Assembly (NCBI GenBank): GCA_948567375.1
Contig: OX419756.1
Location: forward strand, 74,626,552-74,690,551
DNA from: Lunularia cruciata
Taxonomy: Eukaryota; Streptophyta; Marchantiopsida; Lunulariales; Lunulariaceae
Length of the DNA stretch: 64,000 nucleotides
Reading direction: 5' to 3'
Below are positions 1 through 11,139 of the stretch, piece after piece; position 1 is the first letter of the stretch, and each line of letters opens with the position of its first letter. The notes beneath the pieces are model-generated. The model saw only the letters and a list, made by a program, of their open reading frames with translations. It did not search any database and was not told the DNA's origin. Made by a program: the position numbers and the translations under genes.

Positions 1-1134
1 GTGCAAGAAAAAGCAGCCCCCGGTGCAACTACGCAATGCCATGCGAGGCGGAAGCAAGCAGTCTCAAAGAACCTAGTGAGTACCGAGTCGCATCTGGAAA
101 CCGTTACGGCAGAAATTGAGCACGGGCGTTCGTTTATTGGGTTTTGTGGGATGGGAGGAGTTGGAAAGACCACCCTTGCAAAGTTGCTCTACAATAAGAT
201 CAATGCCCGGTTTGAATACACTTGCTTTGTGGACAAAGTGAAGGAGATTCCAGGGGTCAAGAGAGAGGTGAAGGAGAAAGTCTGGGAACGCATAGATCCC
301 CATCCTGGAGGTGATTACAAGGAAAGCAGATGGAATGAGATACTGGGGAAGAAACTCCTTGTCATCTTTGATGATGTCGAGAAAAGAGAAGATGTAGAGT
401 TGTTGGAGGAAATAGCTCAAGAGAATGCCGCTGGGGAAAGTTGTTTCGTAGTCACAAGCCGAGATGGAGAGCTTTTCAATCGATTGTGCGACCAGATATA
501 TGTCTGTCGAGTACTGGTTTTGGGGAGTGAAGATGCAAGGCGGTTGTTCATTGCACATGCGCTTCGAGGACACAATGAACCTCCAAATGAGTTGAAGGAG
601 ATAGTAGAAGAAATTGTGGCAGGATGTGCTGGGTTGCCCCTGACCCTAGAGGTGATAGGAAGCTTACTGAGAGGGGAAACTGACAAACGGATGTGGGAAG
701 AAATTCCCAAAGCTCTACAAGCAGTAGACTCAAAAAGGTTAGGAAGTCTGGAGGAGCAAGTATGGGGTAAGCTAAGGGTGAGTATCGACAATCTTAGAAC
801 AGAGGAGTTGGAAATGTTTCTTGATGTGGCGACTATATTTACACGAGCCGGTGAGAATACATATTTTGGCACGCCGGGTCGACCGGAGCGTATGATAAAC
901 CCTTGGTGGTTTAGCTCTGAAGAGGTAATGACGGCGTGGTCATCCACATACGGTTTCGCACACAACAGGTGGAAAGTCTTGATTAACAGATCTCTTGTAT
1001 ATAGTGGAGAGATGGATAACTCGTATGGTGAGTTTCAGCCTCGAATGCACGAGCATCTTCGACATTTGGGCATCAGAATTGCACTGGAGAGAGGTAGAAT
1101 CATTGAGCGCACTCCACTGGATGGTAACTACAAG
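1..1134 (+). CDS. NLR immune receptor, NB-ARC exon (5' end outside window)
   Basis: This exon encodes the nucleotide-binding switch of an intracellular NLR (NBS-LRR) resistance protein. Seen in order, with residues counted from position 1: P-loop GMGGVGKTT (50-58), kinase-2 LLVIFDDVE (about 119-127), RNBS-B CFVVTSRD (148-155), GLPL (211-214), RNBS-D EMFLDVATIF (271-280) and an MHD-equivalent MHE (349-351). Kinase-2 does not end in the Trp typical of CNLs and the flanking linker is TNL-like, so a TIR domain probably lies upstream of the window; none is visible. Translation is open from the first base, so the true start is not here. The exon probably ends after AAG at 1134, where GTATTT forms a donor in phase 0; the in-frame continuation to a TGA at 1198-1200 is then intronic. 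Neighbours: joins the LRR exon at 1544. NLR identity is secure; the TNL subclass is inferred. Confidence 0.9.
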
Positions 1135-1543
1135 GTATTTCCTGTTTTCTATACAAATTCTTCGTTTCCCTTCAGCAATTCATTTTTCCCAACTAAATGA
1201 GATATATTTACCAGAGATGTTTCCTAAATCTGAATTCATTTGTAAATCTAAACTGGAAGGGAGTCCGAAACACAGTTGTTGAGGTGGACATCATCGGGGA
1301 CATGTAGCCATTGTACTGGTTGTAATTTTGGGAGTCATACATCCATTCTCATCCAAGAAGGAGAAAATTTGAAACGGTGGTGCTAAAATAGGGTCCGTCT
1401 TGTATAAGTGCTTGATAGTTAGGCATGAAGACCTGGGAGTTGCTTTATACACGGCATCCGATGGACGGATGCGCTTAAACTATGACAATTTTAGATTTAC
1501 ATTTCATTTATGTTAATTTTAGTTTTCTATTTCATTTTTGAAG
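1135..1543 (+). other. Probable phase-0 intron of the NLR gene
   Basis: GT at 1135-1136 and AG at 1542-1543, the latter preceded by a T-rich tract, join the NB-ARC frame to the LRR frame without a shift. The reading frame stops at 1200 and no other coding potential is seen in the 409 nt. A second donor-like GTAACT at 1124 would break the frame with this acceptor, so 1135 is preferred. This is inferred from splice consensus and frame, not from transcripts. Confidence 0.65.
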
Positions 1544-4042
1544 GGAGCTCAAGGGGTGGAGAAAGTGATTTTCCACGAAGTTGTAGTGAAAAGAAAATTC
1601 ATGGAATACAATGAAAATTGCTGTGACGAGGAAAGACCTTGTAAAATGCGGGAAGTATCGAGCATTATGTCACGACTTGAAGGACTTCGCTACTTGGTAT
1701 TCCTATATGAGAGTCCCCAGCAGCCGTGCAAAAGGTGTGCGGAACGGCCTCTTCAGTTGCCACCCAAAATTACCATGCTCATTTGGGTTTCTTTCCAGAC
1801 CATTTTTGTGCGTTCGACCTTGAAAGAGTTGGTTGTTTTGCACGTAACGTTCCATGTGGCCGAATTGGTGGAATTACATCTTACGCGTACAAGTTCTCGG
1901 GGATTACAAAATTACGATAATAATAGAATTCCTCTACCGGAGGAATCTTCGACAACCGTCTCGGATGAAGGAGATTTTGTCAACTTGCGGCCACTGGATC
2001 GGTCTCTTGCTACTCGAGACTCACTGGCGGAGTCCTGTGGGCAACTTGTTCACCTGCGTTTGTGGGGTGATCCTTACGAGTCACTTGCGCATGCATGGGG
2101 GAACTTAGCTGAACATCTGGACATGGTCGCCTCTCAGGTGCTCCAGTCGCCACCAGAATCATTTATGCGATTTCAACAACTACGGACTCTTAGAATAACT
2201 GCAGGTCCCTTGGAGTCCCTCAATTTCTGGAGCTTACCCAAGTTGGAGCTACTGCAGCTGGATTGTACGGCAATACAATCACTGCCGGATTCACTTGTAC
2301 AACTTCCTAGACAGCGGGAATTGCACATGCAAGGGTGTTTGAAGTTGCAGGCCTTTCCCGGCAGTTTTGGAAACTTAACCAACTTGGAACGGCTAGACTT
2401 ACGTGAGTGCGAGAACCTGCAGTCATTGCCCGAAACCTTCGGGGGACTTCTTGGCCTGAAGGAACTGCAGATGGAAAAGTGTTGGAAGTTGCAGGCCCTT
2501 CCCGACAGTTTTGGAAACTTAGCCAACTTGGAACGGCTAGACTTATGTTACTGCAAGAACCTGCACTCATTGCCGGAATCTTTCGGGGGACTTCTTGGCC
2601 TGAAGGAACTGCAGATGGAAAAGTGTTGGAAGTTGCAGGCCCTTCTCAGCAATTTTGGAAACTTAGCCAACTTGGAACGGCTAGACTTATGTTACTGCAA
2701 GAACCTGCACTCATTGCCTGAATCTTTCGGGGGACTTCTTGGCCTGAAGGAACTGCAGATGGAAAAGTGTTCGAAGTTGCAGGCCCTTCCCGGCAGTTTT
2801 GGAAACTTAGCCAACTTGGAACGGCTAGACTTATGTGGGTGCAAGAAATTGCGGTCATTGCCGGAAACCTTCGGGGGACTTCTTGGCCTGAAGGAACTGG
2901 CGATGCTTTGGTGTTCAGAGTTGCAGACCATTCCTGGCAGTTTTGGAAACTTAGCAAACTTGGAACGGCTAGACTTACGTGGGTGCGAGAAACTGCAGTC
3001 ATTGCCGGAGACCTTCGGGGGACTTCTTGGCCTGAAGGAACTGCAGATGGAAACGTGTTCGAAGTTGGAGGCCCTTCCTGGCAGTTTTGGAAACTTAGCC
3101 AACTTGGAATGGCTAGACTTATGTTACTGCGAGAACCTGCAGTCATTGCCGGAAACCTTCGGGGGACTTCTTGGCCTGAAGGAACTGGCGATGCCTTGGT
3201 GTTCAGAGTTGCAGACCATTCCTGGCAGTTTTGGAAACTTAGCCAACTTGGAACGGCTAGACTTACGTTGGATCGGGAAACTCCAGTCATTGCCGGAAAC
3301 CTTCGGGGGACTTCTTGGCCTGAAGGAACTGGTGATGGAAACGTGTTCAGAGTTGCAGACCCTTCCTGGCAGTTTTGGAAACTTAGCCAACTTGGAAAAG
3401 CTAGACTTACGTGGGTGCGAGAAACTGCAGTCATTGCCCGAAACCTTCGAAGGACTTCTTGGCCTGAAGGAACTGCAGATGGAAACGTGTTCGAAGTTGG
3501 AGGCCCTTCCTGGCAGTTTTGGAAACTTAGCCAACTTGGAACGGTTAGACTTATGTTACTGCGAGAACCTGCAATCATTGCCGGAAACCTTCGGGGGACT
3601 TCTTGGCCTGAAGGAACTGCAGATGTGTTGGTGTTCAGAGTTGCAGGCCCTTCCTGGCAGTTTTGGAAACTTAGCCAACTTGGAACGGCTAGACTTACGT
3701 GGGTGTGAGAAACTGCAGTCATTGCCGGAATCCTTCGGGGGACTTCTTGGCCTGAAGGAACTGCAAATGGAAACGTGTTCGGAGTTGGAGACCCTTCCTG
3801 GCAGTTTTGGAAACTTAGGCAAATTGGAACGGCTAGACTTATCTGGGTGCAAGAAACTGCAGTCATTGCGGGAAACCTTCGGGGGACTTCTTGGCCTGAA
3901 GGAACTGCAGATGGAAACGTGTTCAGAGTTGCAGGCCCTTCCCGGCAGTTTTGGAAACTTAGCCAACTTGGAACGGCTAGACTTACGTCGGTGCAAGAAC
4001 CTGCAGTCATTGCCGGAAACCTTCGGGGACTGCTTGGCCTGA
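1544..4042 (+). CDS. NLR immune receptor, leucine-rich-repeat exon
   Basis: This exon continues the NB-ARC exon in frame. The first ~270 residues (1544-2340) are irregular, LRR-like sequence (e.g. LRTLRITAGPLESL, LPKLELLQL). From about 2340 the protein becomes twelve near-identical 48-residue units, each of two 24-residue plant LRRs: LPxSFGNLANLERLDL followed by LPETFGGLLGLKELQM, with Cys-containing turns. The LRR would form the recognition surface. The frame ends at a TGA at 4040-4042 because a run of five Gs seen in the other units is four Gs at 4024-4028. LRR coding sequence continues beyond it in shifted frames, so the stop looks like a mutation rather than the ancestral end. A truncated receptor remains possible. 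No C-terminal post-LRR domain is visible. Confidence 0.82.
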   Translation, partial: GAQGVEKVIFHEVVVKRKFMEYNENCCDEERPCKMREVSSIMSRLEGLRYLVFLYESPQQPCKRCAERPLQLPPKITMLIWVSFQTIFVRSTLKELVVLHVTFHVAELVELHLTRTSSRGLQNYDNNRIPLPEESSTTVSDEGDFVNLRPLDRSLATRDSLAESCGQLVHLRLWGDPYESLAHAWGNLAEHLDMVASQVLQSPPESFMRFQQLRTLRITAGPLESLNFWSLPKLELLQLDCTAIQSLPDSLVQLPRQRELHMQGCLKLQAFPGSFGNLTNLERLDLRECENLQSLPETFGGLLGLKELQMEKCWKLQALPDSFGNLANLERLDLCYCKNLHSLPESFGGLLGLKELQMEKCWKLQALLSNFGNLANLERLDLCYCKNLHSLPESFGGLLGLKELQMEKCSKLQALPGSFGNLANLERLDLCGCKKLRSLPETFGGLLGLKELAMLWCSELQTIPGSFGNLANLERLDLRGCEKLQSLPETFGGLLGLKELQMETCSKLEALPGSFGNLANLEWLDLCYCENLQSLPETFGGLLGLKELAMPWCSELQTIPGSFGNLANLERLDLRWIGKLQSLPETFGGLLGLKELVMETCSELQTLPGSFGNLANLEKLDLRGCEKLQSLPETFEGLLGLKELQMETCSKLEALPGSFGNLANLERLDLCYCENLQSLPETFGGLLGLKELQMCWCSELQALPGSFGNLANLERLDLRGCEKLQSLPESFGGLLGLKELQMETCSELETLPGSFGNLGKLERLDLSGCKKLQSLRETFGGLLGLKELQMETCSELQALPGSFGNLANLERLDLRRCKNLQSLPETFGDCLA

Positions 4043-5405
4043 AGGAACTGCAGATGGTAACGTGTTCGAAGTGGTAACGTGTTCGAAGCAGTCATTGCCA
4101 GAAACCTTCGGGGGACTGCTTGGCCTGAAGGAACTGCAGATGGTAACGTGTTCGAAGTTGGAGGCCCTTCCTGGCAATTTTGGACACTTAGCCAACTTGG
4201 AGCGGCTAGACTTACTCGGTGCGAGAAAATGCAGTCATTGCCGGAAACCTTCGGGGGACTTCTTGGCCTGAAGGAACTGGCAATGCCTATGTGTTCAGAG
4301 TTTCAGGCCCTTCCCCGCAGTTTTGGAAACTTAGGCAACTTGGAACGGCTAGACTTATCTGGGTGCGAGAAACTGCAGTCATTGCCGGAAACCTTCGGGG
4401 GACTTCTTGGCCTGAAGGAACTGCAGATGGAAAAGGTTGGAAGTTGCAGGCCCTTCCCGGCAGTTTTGGAAACTTAGCCAACTTGGAACGGCTAGACTTA
4501 TGTGGGTGCGAGAAACTGCAGTCATTGCCGGATACCTTCGGGGGACTTCTTGGCCTGAAGGAACTGGCGATACCTTGGTGTTCAAAGTTGCAGACCCTTC
4601 CCGGCAGTTTTGGAAACTTAGCCAACTTGGAACGGCTAGACTTACGTGGGTGCCAGAAACTGAAGTCATTGCCGGAAACCTTCGGGGGACTTCTTGGCCT
4701 GAAGGAACTGGCGATGCCTATGTGTTCAGAGTTGCAGACCCTTCCCGGCAGTTTTGGAAACTTAACCAACTTGGAAGGCTGGACTTACGTCGGTGCCAGA
4801 AACTGCAGTCATTGCCGGAAACCTCCGAGGGACTTCTTGGCCTGAAGGAACTGCAGATGGAAATGCATCTTACTGCGAAAAACTGCAGTCATTGCCGGAT
4901 ACCTGCGGGGGACTTCTTGGCCTGAAGGAACTGGCGATGCCTATGTGTTCAAAGTTGCAGACCCTTCCCGGCAGTTTTGGAAACTTAGCCAACTTGGAAC
5001 GGCTGGACTTCCGTCTGTGCCAGAAACTGCAGTCATTGCCGGAAACCTTGGGGGACTTCTCGGCCTGAAGGAACTGCAGATGGAAACGCATCTTACTGCG
5101 AAAAACTGCAGCCATTGCCGGAAACATTGGGGGGACTTCTTGGCCTGAAGGAACTGCATATGGAAGAGTGTTGGAAGTTGCAGACCCTTCCCGGCAGTTT
5201 TGGAAACTTAGCCAACTAGGAACGGCTGGACTTACGTCGGTGCCAGAAACTGCAGTCATTGCCGGAAACCTTCGGGGGACTTCCTGGCCTGAAGGAACTG
5301 CAGATGGAAACGCATCTTACTGCGAAATACTGCAGTCATTGCCGGAAACCTTAGGGGGACTTCTTGGCCTGAAGGAACTGGCGATGCCTTGGTGTTCAGA
5401 GTTGA
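2340..5405 (+). repeat. 144-bp tandem array encoding LRR pairs
   Basis: Equivalent positions of GTTTTGGAAAC fall at 2364, 2508, 2652, 2796, 2940, 3084, 3228, 3372, 3516, 3660, 3804 and 3948: twelve units with exactly 144-bp spacing and very few differences. Seven less regular units follow. 144 bp is 48 codons, so every frame stays in register over the regular part. The near identity suggests recent expansion or gene conversion. Confidence 0.93.
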
Positions 5406-5412
5406 TTAATAA
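4043..5412 (+). pseudogene. Frame-broken LRR tail of the NLR
   Basis: Seven further LRR units follow the premature stop, but their spacing is irregular: 229, 143, 143, 144, 144, 223 and 223 bp between successive equivalents of the FGNL codons. The 143-bp steps shift the frame, and LRR peptide is readable only by switching among three frames (e.g. LPGSFGNLANLERLDL at about 4457-4504). A short duplication of the GGTAACGTGTTCGAAG type sits at 4055-4087. Homology ends at about 5405, where GTTGATTAATAAG begins unrelated sequence. This is either the decayed 3' part of the receptor or array material added by slippage after function was lost. Confidence 0.75.
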
Positions 5413-7522
5413 GCTCCAACACTAATAAGCTTTTATGAGATGCAGCGCTCAAGAGACTCACCTAAGAGATGTGAAGACCCTATGGTTGGTTTATGGTTCT
5501 TAAACCCTGTAGACGAAGATTGATCATTGCAACGCTGTATAATTCATAACCTGACGTACATATTAACTAAAAGTGGAAATGCTGGGTACCCTACGAGATT
5601 GTGGATGGTGACCTGCAGTCGAGTCTCCTCGGAATAACATAATTTTGGCATGATAGGGCGACTGTTCCCTTTAGTATCGTCTGTAAAGCATGCGATTTTG
5701 AAATCTGATGGCAACGCAGGTACGCCTATCGAGATGAATAGTATGCCGAATGTGTTCGCAGCAAGGCAATGTTAATTGTGTCTGAGGTGCGCACCATACG
5801 CATGTAACAATCAGACAATGAATAGAGTTGGAATTCATATACTTGTTGGGGATGTGAAGAAATCTTGAACGGTGCTTTGGCCTAAGTATTGGAAACTAAA
5901 GCAAAAAAGCATATATCAATTGCAACTAACAGCAGATGAATATTAGAAGCCAAGACCCGGAACAACTTGAGTTTAACGTTGACACTTAGTTGATCTCGAA
6001 CACGCTTGAATTTAACGTTGCCTACTTTGCCTAAAACTCTTATGAAGTTGAAACTTTGTTTGTCTCTACTTTCAACACATTTTTACAGTACTGAACAGCC
6101 ATTGATCTCAGTACAGGATTACAAATTAGGAATTGACCATATTTACACATAAAATTAAGGGGACACATTATAATAAAAACTGGAAGTGGATAATTATAGA
6201 AAAAGTTAAATAAATACACAAATTCCTTAAAAAATATAGTAATAATTATATAAAAACTTTGTTGCCTTAGTTTTGTGTATATATTACAAGGTTGTGTACT
6301 GTTTGTGGACAAAGACTACACTTGTTTATCGTGCCTTGCAGTTGGATTGGACCAAACATCCAACCACAAGAAATGTCTTCCACTATACTTTCCTCCACCC
6401 GAAGGCATCCCGGGAACTTTGTAGACTGACAGGACACAACCGTGCAAAATGCCCAGAAAACCAAGTTATTAATATAACTATTCTTGTACTATTTTTTAAA
6501 GATTTGTATGTTTATTTAATATTTCTTTAATTATTAAAAGAATAAAAATGTGTTGTAATCAACAAAAGACTCCTGAAATTTCATGGATGTCTCAATTATA
6601 CACCTGTGTACTTGTAAGGGACGACCTTATCAAAAATCAACACGGCCCGGAACGAGATCGAAGGCAACACTAACGAAAACTTTTGTCAGATCCATCTCAA
6701 GCAGTGGCCAACGAAAATCATTTTTAAGATTGTATGCTCCGTGCTCTTTAAGAACTGCAGACTTGATTTGTACTGTTGTATAGTACACAAACATGCCGTA
6801 CACTAGTTTAAGCTCAAAGTAGAATCCAAGTTTAATCCAAGGTTTTGGCGTGCTGTCATAAAGATGTCCATTCCGACGAAACTTTGCCATTAGAGACGAT
6901 GTTCGTTGTGACGGAGGAAGGTTATCGACACCATGTAACAACCTATGATTAGATTTGATCAAATTATTAAGACTTTCGTGTTAAGAACTTGTTAAAAATG
7001 GTATGTGTGATGGGCGATGTTGGAAAGGAAACATGCTTATTAGCTACAACGAGACGACTTTTACAAGCCAGCGGCCAATTGCACTTGCAGAGCTTGTCGA
7101 CACGTCTAAGTTCCTAACCGGACGAAATTATACCGACTTTCGAAGCGGCTGATTATCTAGCGGCGCGAAAAAGCATACGCCTCTGCTAAGGAGGTGAATG
7201 GTGCCATCTTTTTTGAGTCTCAACTCAACATTCAGAAACAAATTTGATTTTAATGTCTGCCATGACATATAAAACAAAAGTAATCATCAATTTTCACGTT
7301 TCTTTCCCGAAGAAAACATTTTGGCAATGAGTCGTACGTTTCAAACATCAGGCATCTTGTTCTTAATAAGGGGCACAAGCACCTTTCCTCTCTGTATCTC
7401 AAGAACAGATCTAATCTAAACGCGAGGAAACATGATAATCCAGCTGTACCTTCCTTTCGACAAGTTTGAAGAGTATGTACAAATGAACAGGGAAACATCC
7501 ACATAATACATATGCTCGGTCG
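5413..7522. other. Low-copy intergenic DNA, no gene recognised
   Basis: No continuous coding frame, RNA gene or retroelement homology was recognised. At about 6396-6465 (+) a short open stretch reads RELCRLTGHNRAKCPEN, which has the C-x4-H-x4-C end of a zinc knuckle with the first Cys replaced by Arg. It may be a scrap of a transposase or retroelement. The 6130-6260 part is AT-rich. Confidence 0.5.
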
Positions 7523-7848
7523 AAACTTGATTTCCTGTGTATAAGCAAGGTGTGCGATTCCTGAGTTCATTCAGATACTATTCTCCACTGACGATTTCGC
7601 CGATTAGAGCTTTAAGTGTGTGTATCCTTTTCTTACTAAGAGCGTAAAAAGACAGGAAAGCTAGATTCTGCAGGATAGTTACGTCTAAACATGATTTCCT
7701 GTGACTAAGCAAGGTGTCCGATTCCTGAGTTTGTTCAGATTTTATTCTCCACGGACGATCTTGCAAACTTGAGCTTCAAGTGTGGGTCTTTTTCTTACTA
7801 GAATCGTAGTAAGACAGGATTCTGCAGAATAGTTACGTCTTGCCAGTA
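7523..7848. repeat. Diverged 164-bp tandem duplication
   Basis: Two copies (7523-7686 and 7687-7848) share GATTTCCTGTG, AAGCAAGGTGT, GATTCCTGAGTT, ATTCTCCAC, TTTTCTTACTA and AGTTACGTCT blocks in the same order. Both end just after ATTCTGCAG and GTTACGTCT. No coding function is seen, and there are many substitutions, so the duplication is old. Confidence 0.8.
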
Positions 7849-9691
7849 ATGGGCAGGTCTAGGTTGCTTCAAATCTACTGTAATGCTCCTTTTGTCATGT
7901 TCTTGCATAATTCAGGAGGGCACTGAAGTCTCTAATCTGACCTTATAAATTACTTGGTTAAGAAGCATTCGCAGAACAGTGCCACTTGGATGGGTCTCCT
8001 GTCTTGAAGGAAGAGCTACAATTCTCCGCAGCACATTCCAGCTCTTGAAGCCCACCACCTGATCCAACTCAGTAAGTATAACGTCACTCAGATCAATGTG
8101 TGTTTTCTTCTAAGGTTGATCGTGTCAACTCTGATCACTCGAGAGAAAACTCAGCTATGAAATCCACAGCTGATTCAAGTTTCAAAACTAAAAGTCTTAG
8201 ATAACAGGAGACTTAAACTACGGGTCATCCATACTTGAGGTGGCACGATCTTACCTTTCCCCACATAAGAAGCTTCCGTCCCACTCAGAATGCGCTTCTG
8301 GATTGAACAACTCACTGGTGCCCTGGATATGAAACACCCACTTCAGAATTGACCACCTGTTGCTAAAGGAGAAGTTCAACAGCTAGAGAAGTTGAGCACC
8401 TCAACCTGAAAAACTTACAGTGTGCATTATAACACGGAGGACAGTTCCTGGCAATTTCACTTAACAACTCATGAGGGAAAAAATAGCACTGGGTATTAAG
8501 ATGTTAGATGACCCCGGCCAGATGTTGTCACGGCCCTCGTCAATAATGGGGCCAGCAGGCTCCGCACGATAGAATAAGCATCCATCCATGAGCCCTTGAC
8601 TCACTAGGCTCCGCTCAAACACATTGCCACATCAACTCCTGCATCAGAGCAGCACACAACAACGTCCTCAGCTCGTCTCTACTCAGTTCTCTTCAATCAT
8701 ATGCCCGCTTTTTTAGTTGTTTTGCAGTCTCTTTGAGTGAAAAGATACAGTAAGAAGCTTTTCTTAAATTCGCTAGTCATGCTCGGTATATTGTTCCCGA
8801 CAAGGATAGTCGGTAAGATTATGATTTCAACTTTTCTGCAAGCCTGTTTTAAATGCAGTCCAAGATATACTGGTAGGATAGGAAAATAGACTCCTTCCCA
8901 GAACTAACCTTCATGTAGTTGACAGATTTGGAAGCGATATCTCCCGCAAGTTCCACTGTAATATCCCGCGCAAAGTCGAAGATAAGCAAACTTTGTTGCG
9001 AGACAGGTCATGAACATCATAGAAAACAGAGACGCTCACTACGAGTAAGGAGTACGCCGTAACGAAGGCCGCATTCGACAATTATATTGAGTCATGATCA
9101 TTGAATGGAAACACCGAAAGCTAGTTTACAGCCTACAAATCATACGCCTTCATCTAAGAAAAACAGAAAGAGAGCGCAGCAGGAAAACAGGTATTCATAC
9201 TCCGAATTTGGTAGAGAAGACCAAATATTCCTTCTGTGACTGGCGAGCATCTGCGTACACCAAGAAAGAAGGCCGATCAAACGACTTCATGGATTGCATT
9301 TTAATTTCAGCACTGTTAGAATGCATGACCTCTTTCAGTGGGATCCCTTGGTTTCCAACTGCTCATACATTTGGCAAAAGTATATTTGGTATAAACTCAT
9401 TTACAGCCAACTTTGAGTCTCATTCTGGACTCTTCAACTCCTGGCCAGGTTCGCGTTTTTCTAATATTGGTACACAGAATTGTCATTTCATTTCGAACAG
9501 TTGTGGGTCAGCCAGTCCCCTAGGAAGGAAACCCCCGGAGAAAATAGCCGCAATCGAATGTATGCAAAATTGGAAGTAAGTACCATCGTTTGGGAACTCG
9601 AATCTAAAATTTTAAACATGACCTCTCGAATTTGAGCGAAACGTTAGAGGAAATCCTCTGCAGATTTTCGAAAATGAAAATATCGAATCAA
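7849..9691. other. Intergenic DNA with one unassigned 161-codon ORF
   Basis: No recognised gene. The plus strand is open at 9094-9579 for 161 codons, but the product resembles no family known to me and its composition is not clearly coding. On the minus strand of about 9320-9560, a broken frame contains leucine/proline spacing that weakly recalls LRRs. I would not annotate either as a gene without homology or transcripts. Confidence 0.35.
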
Positions 9692-10054
9692 TCAATTCAT
9701 CAATCCATGACGCAAAGAACTGGAAATAGAGCTGTCTATTCTCACCGGTGAAACTTTTGATCGCACTCCGTCTGGACGACATCCCCGAGTAACCTTCAAT
9801 GCATCCTCGCGTGATCCGGTATCAGCAAGGCAATCTATGGTAGTCCACGCAAACATCAGAGTCAGAGTAAACCCCAATCGTCTTCCTCCCCGTGATTTCT
9901 CGATCTTCAACAAGACTTCTTCTCCGCTCTCCACAGCAGCTCTGCTCCCGATGAAGCACATCGATCGAAACCACCAGTGCTGCGTTGCGTCAGTGGTTTT
10001 GCTGAAACAGCTATTGCCCTGTAAACCGCCAGGGAAGGAAGGATACGGACACAT
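9692..10054 (-). CDS. Hypothetical ORF with possible internal hydrophobic signal
   Basis: A 120-codon minus-strand frame. Around residues 60-78, a stretch of RRLGFTLTLMFAWTTIDCLA type has a basic N-flank, a hydrophobic core and a possible cleavage site. This would suit a secreted or receptor-like protein starting at a downstream Met. The residues that follow are not recognisable as a known ectodomain. There is no downstream exon I can support. It may be a chance ORF. Confidence 0.2.
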   Translation of the reverse strand: MCPYPSFPGGLQGNSCFSKTTDATQHWWFRSMCFIGSRAAVESGEEVLLKIEKSRGGRRLGFTLTLMFAWTTIDCLADTGSREDALKVTRGCRPDGVRSKVSPVRIDSSISSSLRHGLMN

Positions 10055-11139
10055 CTTCCTGAGTTTTGCTCAAAAACATAAGCTGGTTTACCTATAAAAT
10101 AAGTTCTCAAAATGACTATAGTGGTGATTTATTATAAAAGTGTAATTACGTATAATAATCTATAATAATAATAATGTAAATATTGTAGTCCGTCATATCC
10201 CCGAATTGCATCTTGAGCCAAACCTCAATAAGTGCGTGAACAATGACCTGCGCGACACGAAAGTACACTGATGTTAATACTGTGGAGGAAGGATTTGCAT
10301 GCTATTTGTATGCAGGAGGTATTTGCATGCTATTTGTATTATCGCCAGGTTTTCCAAATACTTTATGGATAAAGAATGTGACAAATGAAAATTAATTTAG
10401 TAAGAAAGTATTTGATCATTGTGAAATTTAAGATTTTTAATTATTAAAACATTCAAAATTTTCAAGTTATTTCTTCACATCGCTATGCTCTCTCATCGGC
10501 GGGACAAGTAACTTGCTATTCAAGATATCTACTTTGTCTTTACCGAGGATAAAAAGCAAAGAGAATTTGTAGAGGATTAATTATTAAATTAAGACTCCAG
10601 GAGAACAGTACTGTTAACAAGGTTATACATCAATGTACATACAATAATGAAGATGTATGAACTCGGATTCATTAAGGACGGTAAGCATAAATTCAGTGGT
10701 CTTGAGTGATAAACTTCATGAAGAATCGTAGGATGTGCTCCATATACTGAGAAGCAAAACTGCTACTACTACTCAACTATTACAATGAAACACTCAAAGT
10801 AAATATATATATCTAGAGTGCTACAGATTATCAAGTGATTAAGATTTCACGGTTATACATTGGAATTTTAGTTGGCAAAACTTATCAAAGGTGTATGAAG
10901 AAGCGCTAAACAATGTGGACCAATATGTTAAGTATTCTTCTCAATCTGGACTTGAATTGAACAGTATCCTCTTCCGCTAAATTTTCCACTACTTTTCAGA
11001 AAAATGACTAAATTACTTCATTGTTTTGTACTTTGAATAATGAGAATGATGAGAAATTTTGTAGACGAGAAACAAAGCGCAAAGGAAATTTAAATGTGGC
11101 TTTCTCGTAGCACCTGCCCATAATCTTGTAACCGATCGA
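10055..11139. other. AT-rich intergenic DNA with a small tandem repeat
   Basis: No gene seen. A 28-bp tandem duplication built on ATTTGCATGCTATTTGTAT lies at about 10293-10340. The rest is AT-rich and stop-dense in all frames. Confidence 0.6.

Noticed and set aside
73-965. Minus-strand ORFs opposite the NB-ARC exon
   Set aside because: They are complementary to clearly conserved NB-ARC motifs and have no recognisable product.
2767-3708. 313-codon plus-strand ORF in another frame of the LRR array
   Set aside because: Same cause: it is a frame shadow of the LRR coding frame, with no domain of its own.
2646-4010. 454-codon minus-strand ORF across the LRR array
   Set aside because: The 144-bp repeat is a multiple of three, so any frame open in one unit stays open through the array. 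The antisense product is a repeat of one meaningless 48-residue phrase.
2340-5405. CRISPR-like or satellite DNA reading of the 144-bp array
   Set aside because: Units are contiguous and coding with no unique spacers. They encode canonical LRRs, and the setting is a plant nuclear genome.
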